Origin: Glandiceps talaboti | Taxonomy: Eukaryota; Hemichordata; Enteropneusta; Spengelidae | DNA length: 17,500 bases | Direction of reading: 5' to 3' | NCBI RefSeq assembly: GCF_964340395.1 | Contig: NC_135551.1 | Span: forward strand, 3,981,963-3,999,462 | Shown: one piece after another, positions 1 to 13,380 of the stretch | Position numbering within the stretch: position 1 is the first letter of the stretch | How the letters are laid out: each line of letters starts with the position of its first letter | Program-made: the position numbers and the translations under genes | Notes under the pieces: generated by a model | The model's database searches: none | Seen by the model: the letters and a program-made list of their open reading frames with translations, nothing else | What the model was told of the DNA's origin: nothing

Positions 1-2778
1 AGCTGCCATTTTATCTTTTCAATTCAACGACCTTGCTTCTCAATAGCACAGCTAAGTGTCGTCTTAACACGCATCATGGAACACGTGGGTGAAAGCATAG
101 TTGCAGTGGGAGAGTATGTCGACACAGGTTTAAAATTCAAGGAGTACATGATGTCAATTTTGTCTAAAAAAGTCTGTTTCTTTCAAATAAAAACATCATA
201 CTTATTTTACATAACCCAACCTTCGCTTTGTGAGGACTTATCCAAGATATCAATACATTTATATAAGTGTCGAACACATGTATGTTCTCCGAATAAATTA
301 CACGTTATTTGACATATTTCGAGACACTTCAGAATCAGTGATATTATGAAATGCACTCTCGGAATATATACCCTGGATTATGGAATCATATACCTCGTCT
401 AGTCCATAAACAACTATAGTAATTTTCCAACACGTACTTGAGAACATCCGGGTATTTAACATGTCAAGGGTCAACCACGATTTGCTCTGTCGCTCAATCG
501 AATAACACGACATTGCGACTAGTTGATATATTTTATCACAGAATATCAGCAACTGTGAGTCTGTCGTCTGATTAATCAAAACGTGGTCACTTTGAAAGAT
601 CGGTTTTGATATGTTTTATTAATCTTTAGTTGAAATGTAGAAACACATATAAAAAAAGAAAAGATAATATAATTTAAGGAGATTAGCTACAATGCCAACT
701 TACATATTTGTTCTGAGGCCTAACGACGGTTATTTTCTAGGCAAGGATTTATAGCAGTGAGGTGGACTACATGGAGCTAACTATATACTGTAAAACATCC
801 ATGCAAGATGCATGGTGAATTGCAAGTTGTTTGAGTTATTTGCATCACAGAGAGGTACACCAGAATACTAAACGAGTTCTATGATAAATGATCCCCTGAT
901 TCGTGTCGATCATTACACCACTTAGCTAGGGTGGCCGATAAACCATCAACCAAAGTTTGATAGGCTAGAGACGAGGCCTTTGTTTGGATCTCACTTTCCG
1001 TCTTTGCTTCATCAAGTTTTCAGTCCCACTCCCAAAAACTTCCCCCTCCCCTTGATTGTTTGTGTTCAGTACCTTGAAGGTTGGTGGTGAGAAAGTGACC
1101 GACATTGACCTGGCCTAGCCTCCTGTATCCTTGACTCAGACACCCTCTAACTTCAATAATATACACGATGAACACTATTTGACCGCGTTTTTGGCTTCAA
1201 AATATGTTGAATTCCTGACCCTTTGTCGGAATCATGACAGTTCTCACAAACTTTTCCGACTCGAGAAAAATGATATGAGAATATAGTAAATCTTTCAATA
1301 GCAATGTATTGAAGTCCCACGGTCTTCGGTTATTGCTATTTGATACGTGGAATAAATCAAAGTAGATGTCAAATGAAAATATCGGAAAAATTCAACAGAT
1401 TTAAAATTGTAAGATTCGTAAAACTCAATGTAACTCCAACTTGATATTATGACAGTGGAACGGCTGATTTTGGCAGGATTGGACAACTTGTAACATGTCA
1501 AAACCAAATATCCTGCAAGAACAATACCACAAATCAACACAAAGTGATAATGTACAATGTAATGATCTGAGTACAAAGGACGAAATGGCAACAATTACAG
1601 GTTGAATATAGTTGGATTGTGATCATTAGATCGTACATTTATGTAGTGTTATTTAAAAGCTGTACTTATCAGACTTATTTAGGATAAAAGAATATTACGT
1701 CGGTAGTTTTACAAACTTGGCAAACATGATTTTCTCACGACCAAATATGCATTAGACATACCAAGGTACATTTTATTTGTAAGGGATGTTACGAAAAAAG
1801 TTCAAATTCTGTAGGAAAATACCGATTTATCACTTTTATAGGACACACGTCTTAACACCTGTTGATTTATTGCAACACTGACAGCAAGGTTGAAGGACAG
1901 ACAGGATTCACCTTTGACCCCGAAGCCTCACAGTGTAACCATTAGCATAGACCTACAGACAATCCCCAGGCACTTGTATACATTACGCTTTAGACACTGT
2001 GTGCAAATCAGGGCGTGGTTACGACGTGTCAGTCTCGTTAAGTTTATTAATGAGATAAATTTACATTTCGTGAGAATCTAAAGTTTGCCAGTATTCTGTT
2101 TTTAATGAACTACACTGCTAAGTCAACCAAATCACTGTTATTATACAGACTTTGGCTAATTCAACAACACACACGTGACTTAAACAGCACTACTACCTTT
2201 GTTTTAAGAATTAGCCAGCATATCGACCATTGTTTTACACTCTATAGACAACGCTTGGTTGTGTAACTAAACTAATGAATACAATCGTCAAGTTCTTGTA
2301 AACAACATTCAGTATTATATATTACCCTAGAGTCCATATCAAGGAGGATCGCCTACTAGGAATGGAGTAGAAAAATGCTTAACAAAAATGTTTGCTTGCT
2401 GTAGCGTTAAGTCTGCACTATCAGAAACGTAAAATAAACTATTGACTTATAAAGAAAATATATTATTCAAGATAACTTACATGACATCAGCCATCGTCGT
2501 TATACCTTATATGTAAGATTTGAAGTTCATAGGTTTTTAGAGAGAAATGGCATGGAAGTGACAATTAATGACTTACCGTCGAGAAAATATACGGTTTTCA
2601 CTGATATGGACAAAATGAGTCGAACTGAAAACTTAAAATTACGATATCAAATCATTAAATGATATATTGCTATGTTGCTAGCAGATCTATGGCAACCGCG
2701 AAAGCTCATGATATCACAAATAAAGCAATTTGAAAATATAGGTTTGTACATTTTCTCCCAATCTGTCAAAGTGGTTAT
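1..2778. other. gene-free AT-rich flank
   Basis: I find no coding region I can support here. The open frames are short (under 100 codons), lie on both strands, and show no domain, signal peptide or repeat that I recognise. None resembles the Ig domains of the three downstream genes. The stretch around 960-1140 is visibly richer in C and T than its surroundings but is not open over any useful length. It may contain introns or untranslated exons of an upstream gene, which cannot be told from the sequence alone. Confidence 0.6.
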
Positions 2779-2825
2779 GACAGATCATGGAAGTATAACG
2801 TGGGTTATACTTCCATGGACAGATC
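2779..2825. repeat. perfect 14-bp-arm hairpin flanked by 8-bp direct repeats
   Basis: Bases 2786-2799 (CATGGAAGTATAAC) and 2804-2817 (GTTATACTTCCATG) are perfect reverse complements separated by the 4-nt loop GTGG. The octamer GACAGATC occurs on both sides, at 2779-2786 and 2818-2825, in direct orientation. The layout of direct repeat, inverted repeat and direct repeat resembles a tiny inserted palindrome with a target-site duplication. The first direct repeat shares one base with the hairpin arm, so this reading is not certain. No open frame depends on it. Confidence 0.8.
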
Positions 2826-2993
2826 CTGGCGTGATCGTGAAGAGGGTCAGTTGGTGATTGACATGTTTGGATGTATATGTTGAGTATTTGCTTTCCGACG
2901 TGTTTGGTAAACTGACTGGTTGAGTGGCTACCTGATTGATTGACCGTGACTCGAACGACTGGTCTGCGGTTGAAAGATTGACTCAAACTGTAG

Positions 2994-3068
2994 CTGACTG
3001 ACTGACTGACCGACTGACTGATTGACTGATTGACTGACTGACTGACTGACTGACTGACTGACTGACTG
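2994..3068. repeat. (TGAC)n tetranucleotide microsatellite
   Basis: About 75 bp of CTGA/TGAC repeats with a few single-base interruptions (an ACCGAC and two ATTGA units), longest and cleanest in the second half. The flanks (2925-2990 and 3075-3115) contain degenerate copies such as GATTGA and GACTG, so the original tract was probably longer. It opens two overlapping Ser/Gln/Val-rich frames on the minus strand, which are repeat artefacts. Confidence 0.95.
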
Positions 3069-4676
3069 CAAGTTGCCGATTGATTGACATATTCGCTTTG
3101 GATGGACTGACCGGTTGTCCATTGAAAGTTCACGTCCAAAAACTCTATGGAGTGACAGCTCTGACATAGTTGAGCCAAACATGGCTATTTTCAGATCTTT
3201 TGAAGTTAAAATATCATATCTGTCCCAAAATGATTGAAAAAAGCTGACGTATTGAGATCAGCCACTTTGAGCCCCAGACTACTGCAATTGTGCGGGGAAA
3301 AATATTCATGATTACTTCGAATTTTCATATCTTAGGACTTTCTTTATAAAATAATCGACATGGACTAAAATTTACTGTGAATTAATCGATTGAATTATCT
3401 GTCTTCTATCATAAAATGATCATAAAAGTTCACAGTTGCACGGGTTAAACTAATTCCAAATGTGCAGCGTACCGAGAATTAAGTCTGAGTTATACAACTC
3501 CTTGTTTACGTCGTACTCTATGTACATTTAAGAAGTCGTGCCTTCTTTGAATATCAACGGGTCTATTCATACACATCAATCGCAAAACTCTGACCAACTC
3601 TTGGCCAAGTTTCAAGAAAATAAGAACGAAAACAACATGGTGTAAAAGGAAACTCTGATAACATGACATAACTTGAACGATAATCAGTACTTGTTTTTAG
3701 AAATACAATTAGTCAGCTTTGATTTGGACAACACTCTTTATATAGACATTGAGAGTGACCATGCTTAACTGTAGACAATGGAGTTGTTTATGGTGAGACT
3801 TGGTATAATCCCTAGCCACTGTAGTAACAATATGTACTTCTCTACAATGGTGTGAGTTGCAAAATACATTGTCCTACTTGTGGGTCATTGCACCGTTGGT
3901 TCCAAACACCGTCAATGGAAGAACTAGCAAAAAATCAACTAATAAATTATGATGCATGTTTTAGATAACTACAATAGTCATAGCAATGTTGCAATTTATT
4001 AAGAAATAAAGTTGTAAGTTATTGCTCTGTTTACAACATATTGCCACAACTTCCCTGGATGCAATTCACGCCTTCGAGTTGTGAACCTGACACCGCCTCC
4101 TAAATCATGAATGGACTCGAAAGGCGCGCGTGGAAGAAGTACATTCATTACTATTGACACAAAGACGACAGGTACACGTACTACTATCACGTGACCACAA
4201 GCCAACAAAGGGGAACTTAGTTCCGCATAATAGAGGTACTCAGTTAGAAGCAGTGGTTTCTTTATAGTACTGCCAAACCATTTTATGAATGCATAGGGAC
4301 AGTTTTGTCGGCTGAAAATCTGTTGCACTACGGAGGAAATATTGATGATATCCACGAGAAAGTTAACGTGGTATGTACCTGGTGGTATGTATAAGAACAT
4401 GACAATTTACTAGATACATCTCACTGTCTTTACGAGCCAAGACAAGGTACCTGTGCCAAGTTTTGAATGATAATAGTTCTTTAAAGACAATAAGCCCCGT
4501 CAAGAGGTCAGGGCAACTGAGAACCAGTAAACAGCCCAGAGGGAAGTTCAGTCAAGACACCAGAAGGCTCAACATCTAAGACGGGTACGTCCGGACAACA
4601 ACTGTGGTGTTTACTTTGACAACATTACGTCCTAGTCTAGCTAGTCTTATCATTGATTTCTAACAACATCACAGAC
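3069..4676. other. spacer upstream of IgSF gene 1
   Basis: No gene recognised. A 133-codon minus-strand ATG frame (3999-4400) is the longest open stretch, but its translation has no family features that I know and it sits just upstream of gene 1, so I treat it as chance. The last 200 nt before the gene 1 ATG contain no ATG, compatible with a 5' leader. No convincing TATA box is visible. A CTAAC at 4660-4664 followed by CAG at 4672-4674 could be a 3' splice site of a 5'-UTR intron, but the spacing is tight and this is weak. Confidence 0.5.
4187..4194. promoter_or_regulatory. palindromic E-box TCACGTGA
   Basis: TCACGTGA is the consensus for USF and MiT/TFE-type bHLH-zipper factors. It lies about 480 bp upstream of the gene 1 start codon. 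An 8-bp match can easily occur by chance in a window of this length, so this is only a candidate site. Confidence 0.2.
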
Positions 4677-6416
4677 ATGGCAACCACGGATACTCTTCTG
4701 TTTATCGTGTGTGTGATTTCAAACGTGAGAAGTGGAATGACAGAGCCAAGTTTCGTAAATGAGCCGTCAGACCAGGCACTTGTCTTTACACATGGATCTC
4801 CTGAAACATTCAATTTCCTCTTGAAATGCCAAGTATCGAACTTAGAGTCCTCGCAGAAAGTGTCTTGGTTAAAAGATGGCATGATTATCAGTGATGGTTA
4901 CACAAAACGAACTGACATCAGTCTTCAACACCTGATGATCGACCACAGGTATTCGGTTCAAGGCAACAGTGATGGACAATACAACTTACAAGTGAGTCCC
5001 ATATACATATACCATGGTAGTGACGCTGGTCAGTACCAATGCCGGGTACTTGACACTGAAAACGAAAACATCATTGCTCAATCTGTGACAGCCAGCGTAG
5101 ACATTTATGTGGTACCAAGGGAAAACCATCCACAATGCTTTTTGAACAATGCACAAGTCTCTGGTGAAATTGATGTTACAGAAGATGAGCTAGCTGTCTT
5201 GTCTTGCAAATCAGATCTGGGCACTCCACGAGTGTCACTGGAATGGTATCGCCAGGGGGAGAAAAATACCATTGTACCAACAAGGTCAGGAATCACAGAA
5301 ACGGGACTTGCATTTACAGAGTTTAACTTTTTACCTTTAAAGGGTGATTCTGGTGTTATTTTTACATGCAATATGCAACATCCCGGATTTACAGTCCCTG
5401 GACATGAACGAACGAACACGAATTGTACACTAGGACCATTTAATATTCTTAACACACCAATTGTCACGCTTGAGCCTCAAGACGCATTGATTACGCATAC
5501 TAATGACAATGTAACCTTCAATTGTATAGCCTTTGCAAATCCCGAAGTCTCCTATTTTGTATGGCTCTATGAAAATTTGCCTGTGAATGCACAAGACGCC
5601 AGATTTGTTATCGGCGAAGATGGCAAACGTCTAACTGTTTTAGGCTTAAATAGTGGGGATGATGGCATACGCCTCGTTTCATGCATGGCTAGGAACTCTA
5701 TCGGGAATGGCACAGCAACTGTCCCATTATCGGTCATGATTTCTACTACTTTCACCTTGCCTCAAGTCACATTTAATGAAGTAACTGACAGTAATTCTAA
5801 AAATGCAACGACGACAGATATCTACACCCCAAAGTTCGGGGGGTCTGTCAAAGAAAGAGAGGAACCTATAAACAATATTGTGATTATTGCAGCATCATCG
5901 GGTGCAGCCCTATTAGTGATAATTATCATCGTCATAGTGATCCTGATATGTCGTCACAGACGAACAGTAGCAACTAACCAACGGAAGAAAGAAATGATTG
6001 AAAACTTTTACAGAGGTAATCTGAATGTTGATGGAAAAAACAATGATAAAGCAAGCATTCAAATTAAAATAGACGAAACTCAACCAGGAGTGGAACAAAA
6101 CAGTCATTCAAATCCAAATGCACTGCCAGATTATGAAGCTACTCAGAACGACAATAACATGAACCGCGTGGGAGATAATGACAATCAAATACAACAGACA
6201 AACAACAACCAAGACATCAAAGAAGAGGCGATTTACGTCAGAAGCAGTTCGGGAGAAGAAACCATTTTCTTAAGAGGGAGTGTTGGTGAACAAGTAATTT
6301 TTCTGAAAGGGAACGGCGGAACTGCGCCCTCTACTGAGTTGCCTTTGGATGACGACGTCTTTACGGACCGTCCGTTCAGTCAAAGGTCACGCAGAGGAAA
6401 GGTGATTTATCAATAA
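4677..6416 (+). CDS. three-Ig-domain transmembrane receptor-like protein (IgSF gene 1)
   Basis: 579-residue type I membrane protein. The start is ATG 4677 (ACAGACATGG, G at -3 and +4). The frame extends 5' to 4653 without an earlier ATG. A signal peptide (hydrophobic core residues 7-14) is followed by a V-like Ig domain (about 25-145; C51, W64, C122 in DAGQYQC). The second domain is C2-like (about 150-258; C177, W190, C231 in CNMQHP) with extra flanking cysteines C154 and C250. The third is I-set-like (about 260-355; C283, W296, C336). N-glycosylation sequons lie near N249, N278, N344 and N376. A linker leads to a transmembrane helix (about 400-425), a basic stop (RHRR) and a 154-residue acidic, Asn/Gln-rich tail with tyrosines Y445, Y486, Y520 and Y578 and an 11-residue threefold repeat. 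The sequence shows an uninterrupted single exon. The V-C2-I order recalls nectin-like or Side-type receptors, but orthology is not claimed. A role in cell recognition, adhesion or immunity is inferred. Confidence 0.9.
   Translation: MATTDTLLFIVCVISNVRSGMTEPSFVNEPSDQALVFTHGSPETFNFLLKCQVSNLESSQKVSWLKDGMIISDGYTKRTDISLQHLMIDHRYSVQGNSDGQYNLQVSPIYIYHGSDAGQYQCRVLDTENENIIAQSVTASVDIYVVPRENHPQCFLNNAQVSGEIDVTEDELAVLSCKSDLGTPRVSLEWYRQGEKNTIVPTRSGITETGLAFTEFNFLPLKGDSGVIFTCNMQHPGFTVPGHERTNTNCTLGPFNILNTPIVTLEPQDALITHTNDNVTFNCIAFANPEVSYFVWLYENLPVNAQDARFVIGEDGKRLTVLGLNSGDDGIRLVSCMARNSIGNGTATVPLSVMISTTFTLPQVTFNEVTDSNSKNATTTDIYTPKFGGSVKEREEPINNIVIIAASSGAALLVIIIIVIVILICRHRRTVATNQRKKEMIENFYRGNLNVDGKNNDKASIQIKIDETQPGVEQNSHSNPNALPDYEATQNDNNMNRVGDNDNQIQQTNNNQDIKEEAIYVRSSSGEETIFLRGSVGEQVIFLKGNGGTAPSTELPLDDDVFTDRPFSQRSRRGKVIYQ
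6222..6320 (+). repeat. threefold 11-residue repeat in the gene 1 tail
   Basis: Residues 516-526, 527-537 and 538-548 align without gaps as EEAIYVRSSSG, EETIFLRGSVG and EQVIFLKGNGG. The common pattern is E-x-x-I-aromatic-aliphatic-(R/K)-x-x-x-G. The first unit has Tyr at the aromatic position and the other two have Phe. At DNA level this is three 33-bp units that have diverged substantially, so the peptide pattern is better kept than the bases. This fits selection on the peptide, for example as serial docking sites, but is not proof of it. Confidence 0.8.
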
Positions 6417-9764
<3,348 letters not shown>

Positions 9765-9873
9765 ATTACCAGTATTTAGCGCCACCAACCCCCACCACAC
9801 CATTGGTAATGCAAACTAAGTATGTATATTACCACAGAGGTGTAAGGGCCTCCCATTATACCTCCATGGTAAT
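9765..9873. repeat. two equal-sized inverted-repeat units 63 bp apart
   Basis: ATTACCA at 9765-9771 pairs with TGGTAAT at 9804-9810 across 32 nt, and ATTACCA at 9828-9834 pairs with TGGTAAT at 9867-9873 across exactly 32 nt again. The two units are 17 nt apart. In the second, pairing extends imperfectly inward to 18-nt arms (9828-9845 with 9856-9873, 15 of 18 matched). The inner sequences of the two units are not clearly alike apart from being C-rich. This may be a decayed tandem duplication or a small palindromic element. Confidence 0.6.
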
Positions 9874-9948
9874 AGTATAGACAGTTATCATATTACATAC
9901 CTAATACAAGTATTTATAAATTCATACCTACCTAACCCCCCACTCTAC

Positions 9949-9970
9949 ACATACATACATACATACATAC
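9949..9970. repeat. (ACAT)n microsatellite
   Basis: Five and a half ACAT units, followed at 9976-10005 by degenerate CATC/ATCC units, so that 9941-10051 as a whole is one low-complexity block. Confidence 0.9.
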
Positions 9971-10025
9971 ACAACACATCCACCAATACATCCATCCATC
10001 CTTCAATACATGCTTACATATATGT

Positions 10026-10051
10026 ACACACACACACACACACACACACAA
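10026..10051. repeat. (CA)n microsatellite
   Basis: Thirteen uninterrupted AC units at the end of the low-complexity block. The minus strand reads a Cys/Val frame through it that is not a gene. Confidence 0.95.
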
Positions 10052-10602
10052 CCATGTCCACATACATGTATTTGCAATGTAATACAAAATCACCTCAAAA
10101 CAAAACATGAAATTAATAAACAAACAAATTGCATGATACAAACACAGTGACAACAAACCTAGTATCTTTATTTATCGATATGTTTTGGTCTGGTCCAATA
10201 AATCCCAAGGTATAGAAATACACGTTTACAAAACCAATAAGCAATAAACTGTATTCGATTTGTTTTGCCATATAATGATACTCGATAGGTGGCAGCTGCA
10301 ATACCTATTTAAAACCCTTTTCCTGCTTTTGTTTATGAAGGCGTGGACTAACAAAGGCCTGGTTTCGGACCCCCGACGTTTTACAAAGACCATGCATTCC
10401 ATTATGAATGCAGATGATATCACGTCCTACTTACAAATGCGGGAATGTATGTGACGTCACACCTTATTGTACTAAACACAGGGCTTCTGAATAGTGAGCC
10501 CATAACCACATTTCCCACCACAACTGCCTACACGGTAGAGCACTACTGGCTGTGTTAACACTGCCTGATTATCAAAACAACTATGTGATATACTGTGTCG
10601 TC
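10052..10602. other. spacer and probable 5' flank of IgSF gene 2
   Basis: No coding region supported. TATTTAAAA at 10306-10314 is a possible TATA-like element about 320 nt upstream of the gene 2 ATG. Its use is unproven, and if it were used the CRE at 10452 would lie in the leader. Confidence 0.35.
10452..10459. promoter_or_regulatory. full palindromic CRE (TGACGTCA)
   Basis: A perfect CREB/ATF consensus, extended to GTGACGTCAC, about 170 bp upstream of the gene 2 start codon. Full CREs contain CpG and are rarer than chance in many animal genomes, and the position fits a proximal promoter. Binding is inference. Confidence 0.35.
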
Positions 10603-10626
10603 ATGTCCTTCCAACTTCGAGCATAA
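10603..10626 (+). promoter_or_regulatory. short upstream ORF abutting gene 2
   Basis: ATG at 10603 opens seven codons (MSFQLRA) and stops at TAA 10624-10626, two bases before the gene 2 ATG and in a different frame. If the mRNA leader is collinear with the genome here, ribosomes would have to skip this ATG (G at -3, T at +4: moderate context) or reinitiate. This could damp translation of gene 2. Confidence 0.35.
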
Positions 10627-10628
10627 CC

Positions 10629-12119
10629 ATGGACATTTCAACCAAATTGATCTGGCTTTGTCTGCAGATGTTGGTGAGCTGCATGAGCGGAGTGACAACG
10701 CGAGTATATGCCGCGTCGCCGACCTTCATCATCGAACCAGACAATGAAGTGAGAGTGTTCGTGCATGGATCATCAACGACGACGACGGTCCTACTGAATT
10801 GTCAAGTCGAAAACGTTGACCAAACTCAAAAAGTATCATGGCTGAAGAACGGTATCATCATAAGCGACGATCAGCAGATACGACATGATGCTGGGGGCGG
10901 GAGGCTTGTCGATTACAGGTATGGCATATCAACGAACGGAGAAACTGATGTGTTTAATTTACGTGTCAATTCTGTCGACATCTCTCGTTCTCGATCAGAC
11001 ATTGGACAATATCAATGCGCTATACTCAACAGGGCAAATGACAATATAGTCGTTACATCGAGAACTGCCATCGTTACTATTTACGTTACTCCGAGAAATA
11101 GCCATCCTATCTGTCAATCGTGGACGGGGAGTGAAAGTGATGTTAACACTACCACATCCGTAATGGAGGGTGACATCATCACCATATCGTGCGAGTCCGA
11201 CCTTGGTGAACCACCAGTTGTTCTTGTATGGACTACTAACAATAACACAACTCTTACTAGTACAAGGTCCGGCATTCGACAAAATGGACTTTCATACAGT
11301 GAGTATACATTTCCAGCTGTTAGGAACAATACAGGTGTATACTCATGTAATATTCATCACCCAGCCTACGATGAAGTGTCAACGAGACCTGATACAGCGT
11401 GTACAGTTGGCGCCTTCGATATTCAATACAAACCAGACGACATCACGATCACACCAAACATACTGACAGTTACAGATGAGAGTGATATTGTCAATTTTAC
11501 ATGTGATGCAAATGGAAACCCAGCAATCATAGAGTACTCATGGATTTACAATTCCGTAGACCTTACTTCTATAAACTCCACTTTCTCTAGTTATGAAGAG
11601 GGGAATATGTTGTATCTTCAAGGGTTTAATCAATTTGACAATTCCAACTACTCTGTCACATGTGTAGCACAGAATACTCTTGGCGAGGACTCAACCACGA
11701 GTATTTTAATAGTGGACATCAGTACAATCTCAACGACGCAGAATAAAAGAACTACCTTTGATCTCACCCCGACATATGCATTCATGATTGGGGGTCTTGC
11801 CTTTCTTCTTGGTTCTGTCCTGCTAATTGTCGTGGTCATTATCATTTTCAAAAGAAGGAGGCGACTTAAAAAGGAAGAGAAACCAGACAGTGGCGTGGTC
11901 GACCAGGAGGTGCAAACCGCAAGTACTAGCTTAGAGGGGGATTATATCTCAGACATTGACATTACAGAAGTCATTGAAAAGAACGTTGATATGAAAGGTA
12001 TTTATCAAGAGTTAGAAGTATTTCGTAGACAAACACCATCACCTTGCAGCAGTGTTTGTTACCAAAATGTCGGACAGGGGCAAGGACCGAGCCCAGGACG
12101 TCTGGTTTCTCTTGTGTAG
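10629..12119 (+). CDS. three-Ig-domain transmembrane receptor-like protein (IgSF gene 2)
   Basis: 496-residue type I membrane protein, paralogue of the flanking genes. ATG 10629 lies in a strong Kozak context (A at -3, G at +4). A signal peptide (core about 7-18) is followed by Ig1 (C58, W71, C130 in DIGQYQC), Ig2 (C188, W201, C240 in CNIHHP, with extra C162 and C258) and Ig3 (C292, W305, C345). It is rich in N-glycosylation sequons (N173, N205, N206, N233, N289, N316, N340). The transmembrane helix is about 384-407, with a strong basic stop at K408-K415. The 89-residue tail has Y439, Y459 (YQEL, a YxxL sorting-type motif), Y478 in VCYQNV, which fits the ITIM pattern V-x-Y-x-x-V and the Grb2 pattern Y-x-N, and a C-terminal SLV that fits a class I PDZ ligand. 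The conserved block VFxHGS...LLxCQV...QxVSWxKxxxIIS is shared with genes 1 and 3. Single exon. Ligand and function unknown; signalling recognition receptor is the best guess. Confidence 0.9.
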   Translation: MDISTKLIWLCLQMLVSCMSGVTTRVYAASPTFIIEPDNEVRVFVHGSSTTTTVLLNCQVENVDQTQKVSWLKNGIIISDDQQIRHDAGGGRLVDYRYGISTNGETDVFNLRVNSVDISRSRSDIGQYQCAILNRANDNIVVTSRTAIVTIYVTPRNSHPICQSWTGSESDVNTTTSVMEGDIITISCESDLGEPPVVLVWTTNNNTTLTSTRSGIRQNGLSYSEYTFPAVRNNTGVYSCNIHHPAYDEVSTRPDTACTVGAFDIQYKPDDITITPNILTVTDESDIVNFTCDANGNPAIIEYSWIYNSVDLTSINSTFSSYEEGNMLYLQGFNQFDNSNYSVTCVAQNTLGEDSTTSILIVDISTISTTQNKRTTFDLTPTYAFMIGGLAFLLGSVLLIVVVIIIFKRRRRLKKEEKPDSGVVDQEVQTASTSLEGDYISDIDITEVIEKNVDMKGIYQELEVFRRQTPSPCSSVCYQNVGQGQGPSPGRLVSLV

Positions 12120-13355
12120 AAGCCATGTATATAATATAATAATTATTGACATGTAAACAGTACCTACCTTTACACCTTTGTCATACCCCTTGTTCTTCCA
12201 TACATAGGAGTTAGGCCCAGGGGAATGGCGATTGCCAAGGTTCAAATAGTACTATCGTGGTGATCTTGCAACGATGCATAAAGTTATGGACCTGTCAAAT
12301 ACTGACATTATACCAAAAACATATTAGTAAGAAGCCAGGAGACATAATTGGTGTATATATAATAACAAACACAACTCGTTCTTACCATGGCTATGCTTAG
12401 TTTTTATACAAGAAAGCTTTTATATGACAACGGTGTTTATAATTTATTTTTGTAACATACTTTGACATTGTATTACTACACAAGTAAAAGTGACAATAAA
12501 ACTATTGTCCTAAAATATATATACTGACTTGTTAAATGTATAGTATGTGAACAACAACATTCCATGCCGCCAGGCTGCGTCACAGTACATTACATGTGCA
12601 TTAATCCTAATCGTACCGTGCTATTCATGGGATCTGTACAAACTTGCATAAACTCAGCAATACTATATTTTCAACTAGTTTGTATATGAAAATCAACAAC
12701 AAAATCTCCGGTTGTTGTCCTCCAAAATATAGCTATAATCAGAATTGCTTTGAATATATCCCAAACAACTCATTCAATGTAATTCGAGTTGATGACTAAT
12801 GGGGTACGAGTACTTTAAGGTTCAACAGTAAATACAAAAACAAATGTTTGCTTGCAAGCCATATTTCCCACAATCGTCACAAAGCAATGTTTGCATTTTC
12901 CAATTAGGAAACACTAAAAATACCCACCTCCACCCCAACACGGCCTTTGTAGTATGTTTTTAACAGATTGGCAGCTATATGACCGTTCATTGAAAGGGCG
13001 ATACCCTTACCTCGAACAGACCTGAGTTAATTATATAATATTTTATTATACCCAACGTTATATATTGCACGGTCATTTTGATAGTTTTTCCTATTATAGA
13101 AGTCATTCATAACACGATATTACACTATATGAAACACTGGTTTTGACCGGGAGTGTTACCATTACATTTAGAAAGTGTCTGCAAAAATAAACATGGTTGT
13201 TGACAGAGAACAACTGACCACACCAATGTAAAGAAACGTGAAAATATGTTTCCCTTCAAAGGTATGTACAACGACTTCCTCTTTTTTAATCAAGCTAAAT
13301 ATTCCGTATTAACACAGAATTTTATTCTGGTTCATCATCTAGTTGTCATATTTAG
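12120..13355. other. gene 2 3' UTR and spacer
   Basis: The first about 400 nt are the likely 3' UTR of gene 2, ending after the AATAAA at 12495. Beyond it the DNA is AT-rich with no open frame that I can support. Confidence 0.5.
12495..12500 (+). terminator. polyadenylation signal of IgSF gene 2
   Basis: Canonical AATAAA 376 nt after the stop codon, followed within about 40 nt by the short T/G-rich stretch CTTGTTAAATGT. This is the only canonical hexamer I see within about 500 nt downstream of any of the three genes. Confidence 0.6.
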
Positions 13356-13380
13356 GGTGGTAGTGGTGGTGGTGGTGGTG
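13356..13380. repeat. (GGT)n trinucleotide repeat
   Basis: About eight GGT units with one TAG interruption. It gives a short Val run in a plus-strand frame, and the 100-codon frame around it shows no other coding signal. Confidence 0.9.

Noticed and set aside
1929-2001. CACAGTGT / ACACTGTG inverted repeat
   Set aside because: Only 8-bp arms with a loop of nearly 60 nt; compatible with chance.
2714-3182. Two minus-strand frames rich in Ser-Gln-Val
   Set aside because: They are translations of the (TGAC)n microsatellite in different frames; no non-repeat coding signal.
3999-4400. 133-codon minus-strand frame upstream of gene 1
   Set aside because: No recognisable domain, no supporting context, and chance frames of this size are plausible on the opposite strand.
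4653-4676. Longer N-terminus for gene 1 starting at TTG 4653
   Set aside because: TTG is not a normal animal start. ATG 4677 has a good Kozak context and puts the signal peptide at the N-terminus.
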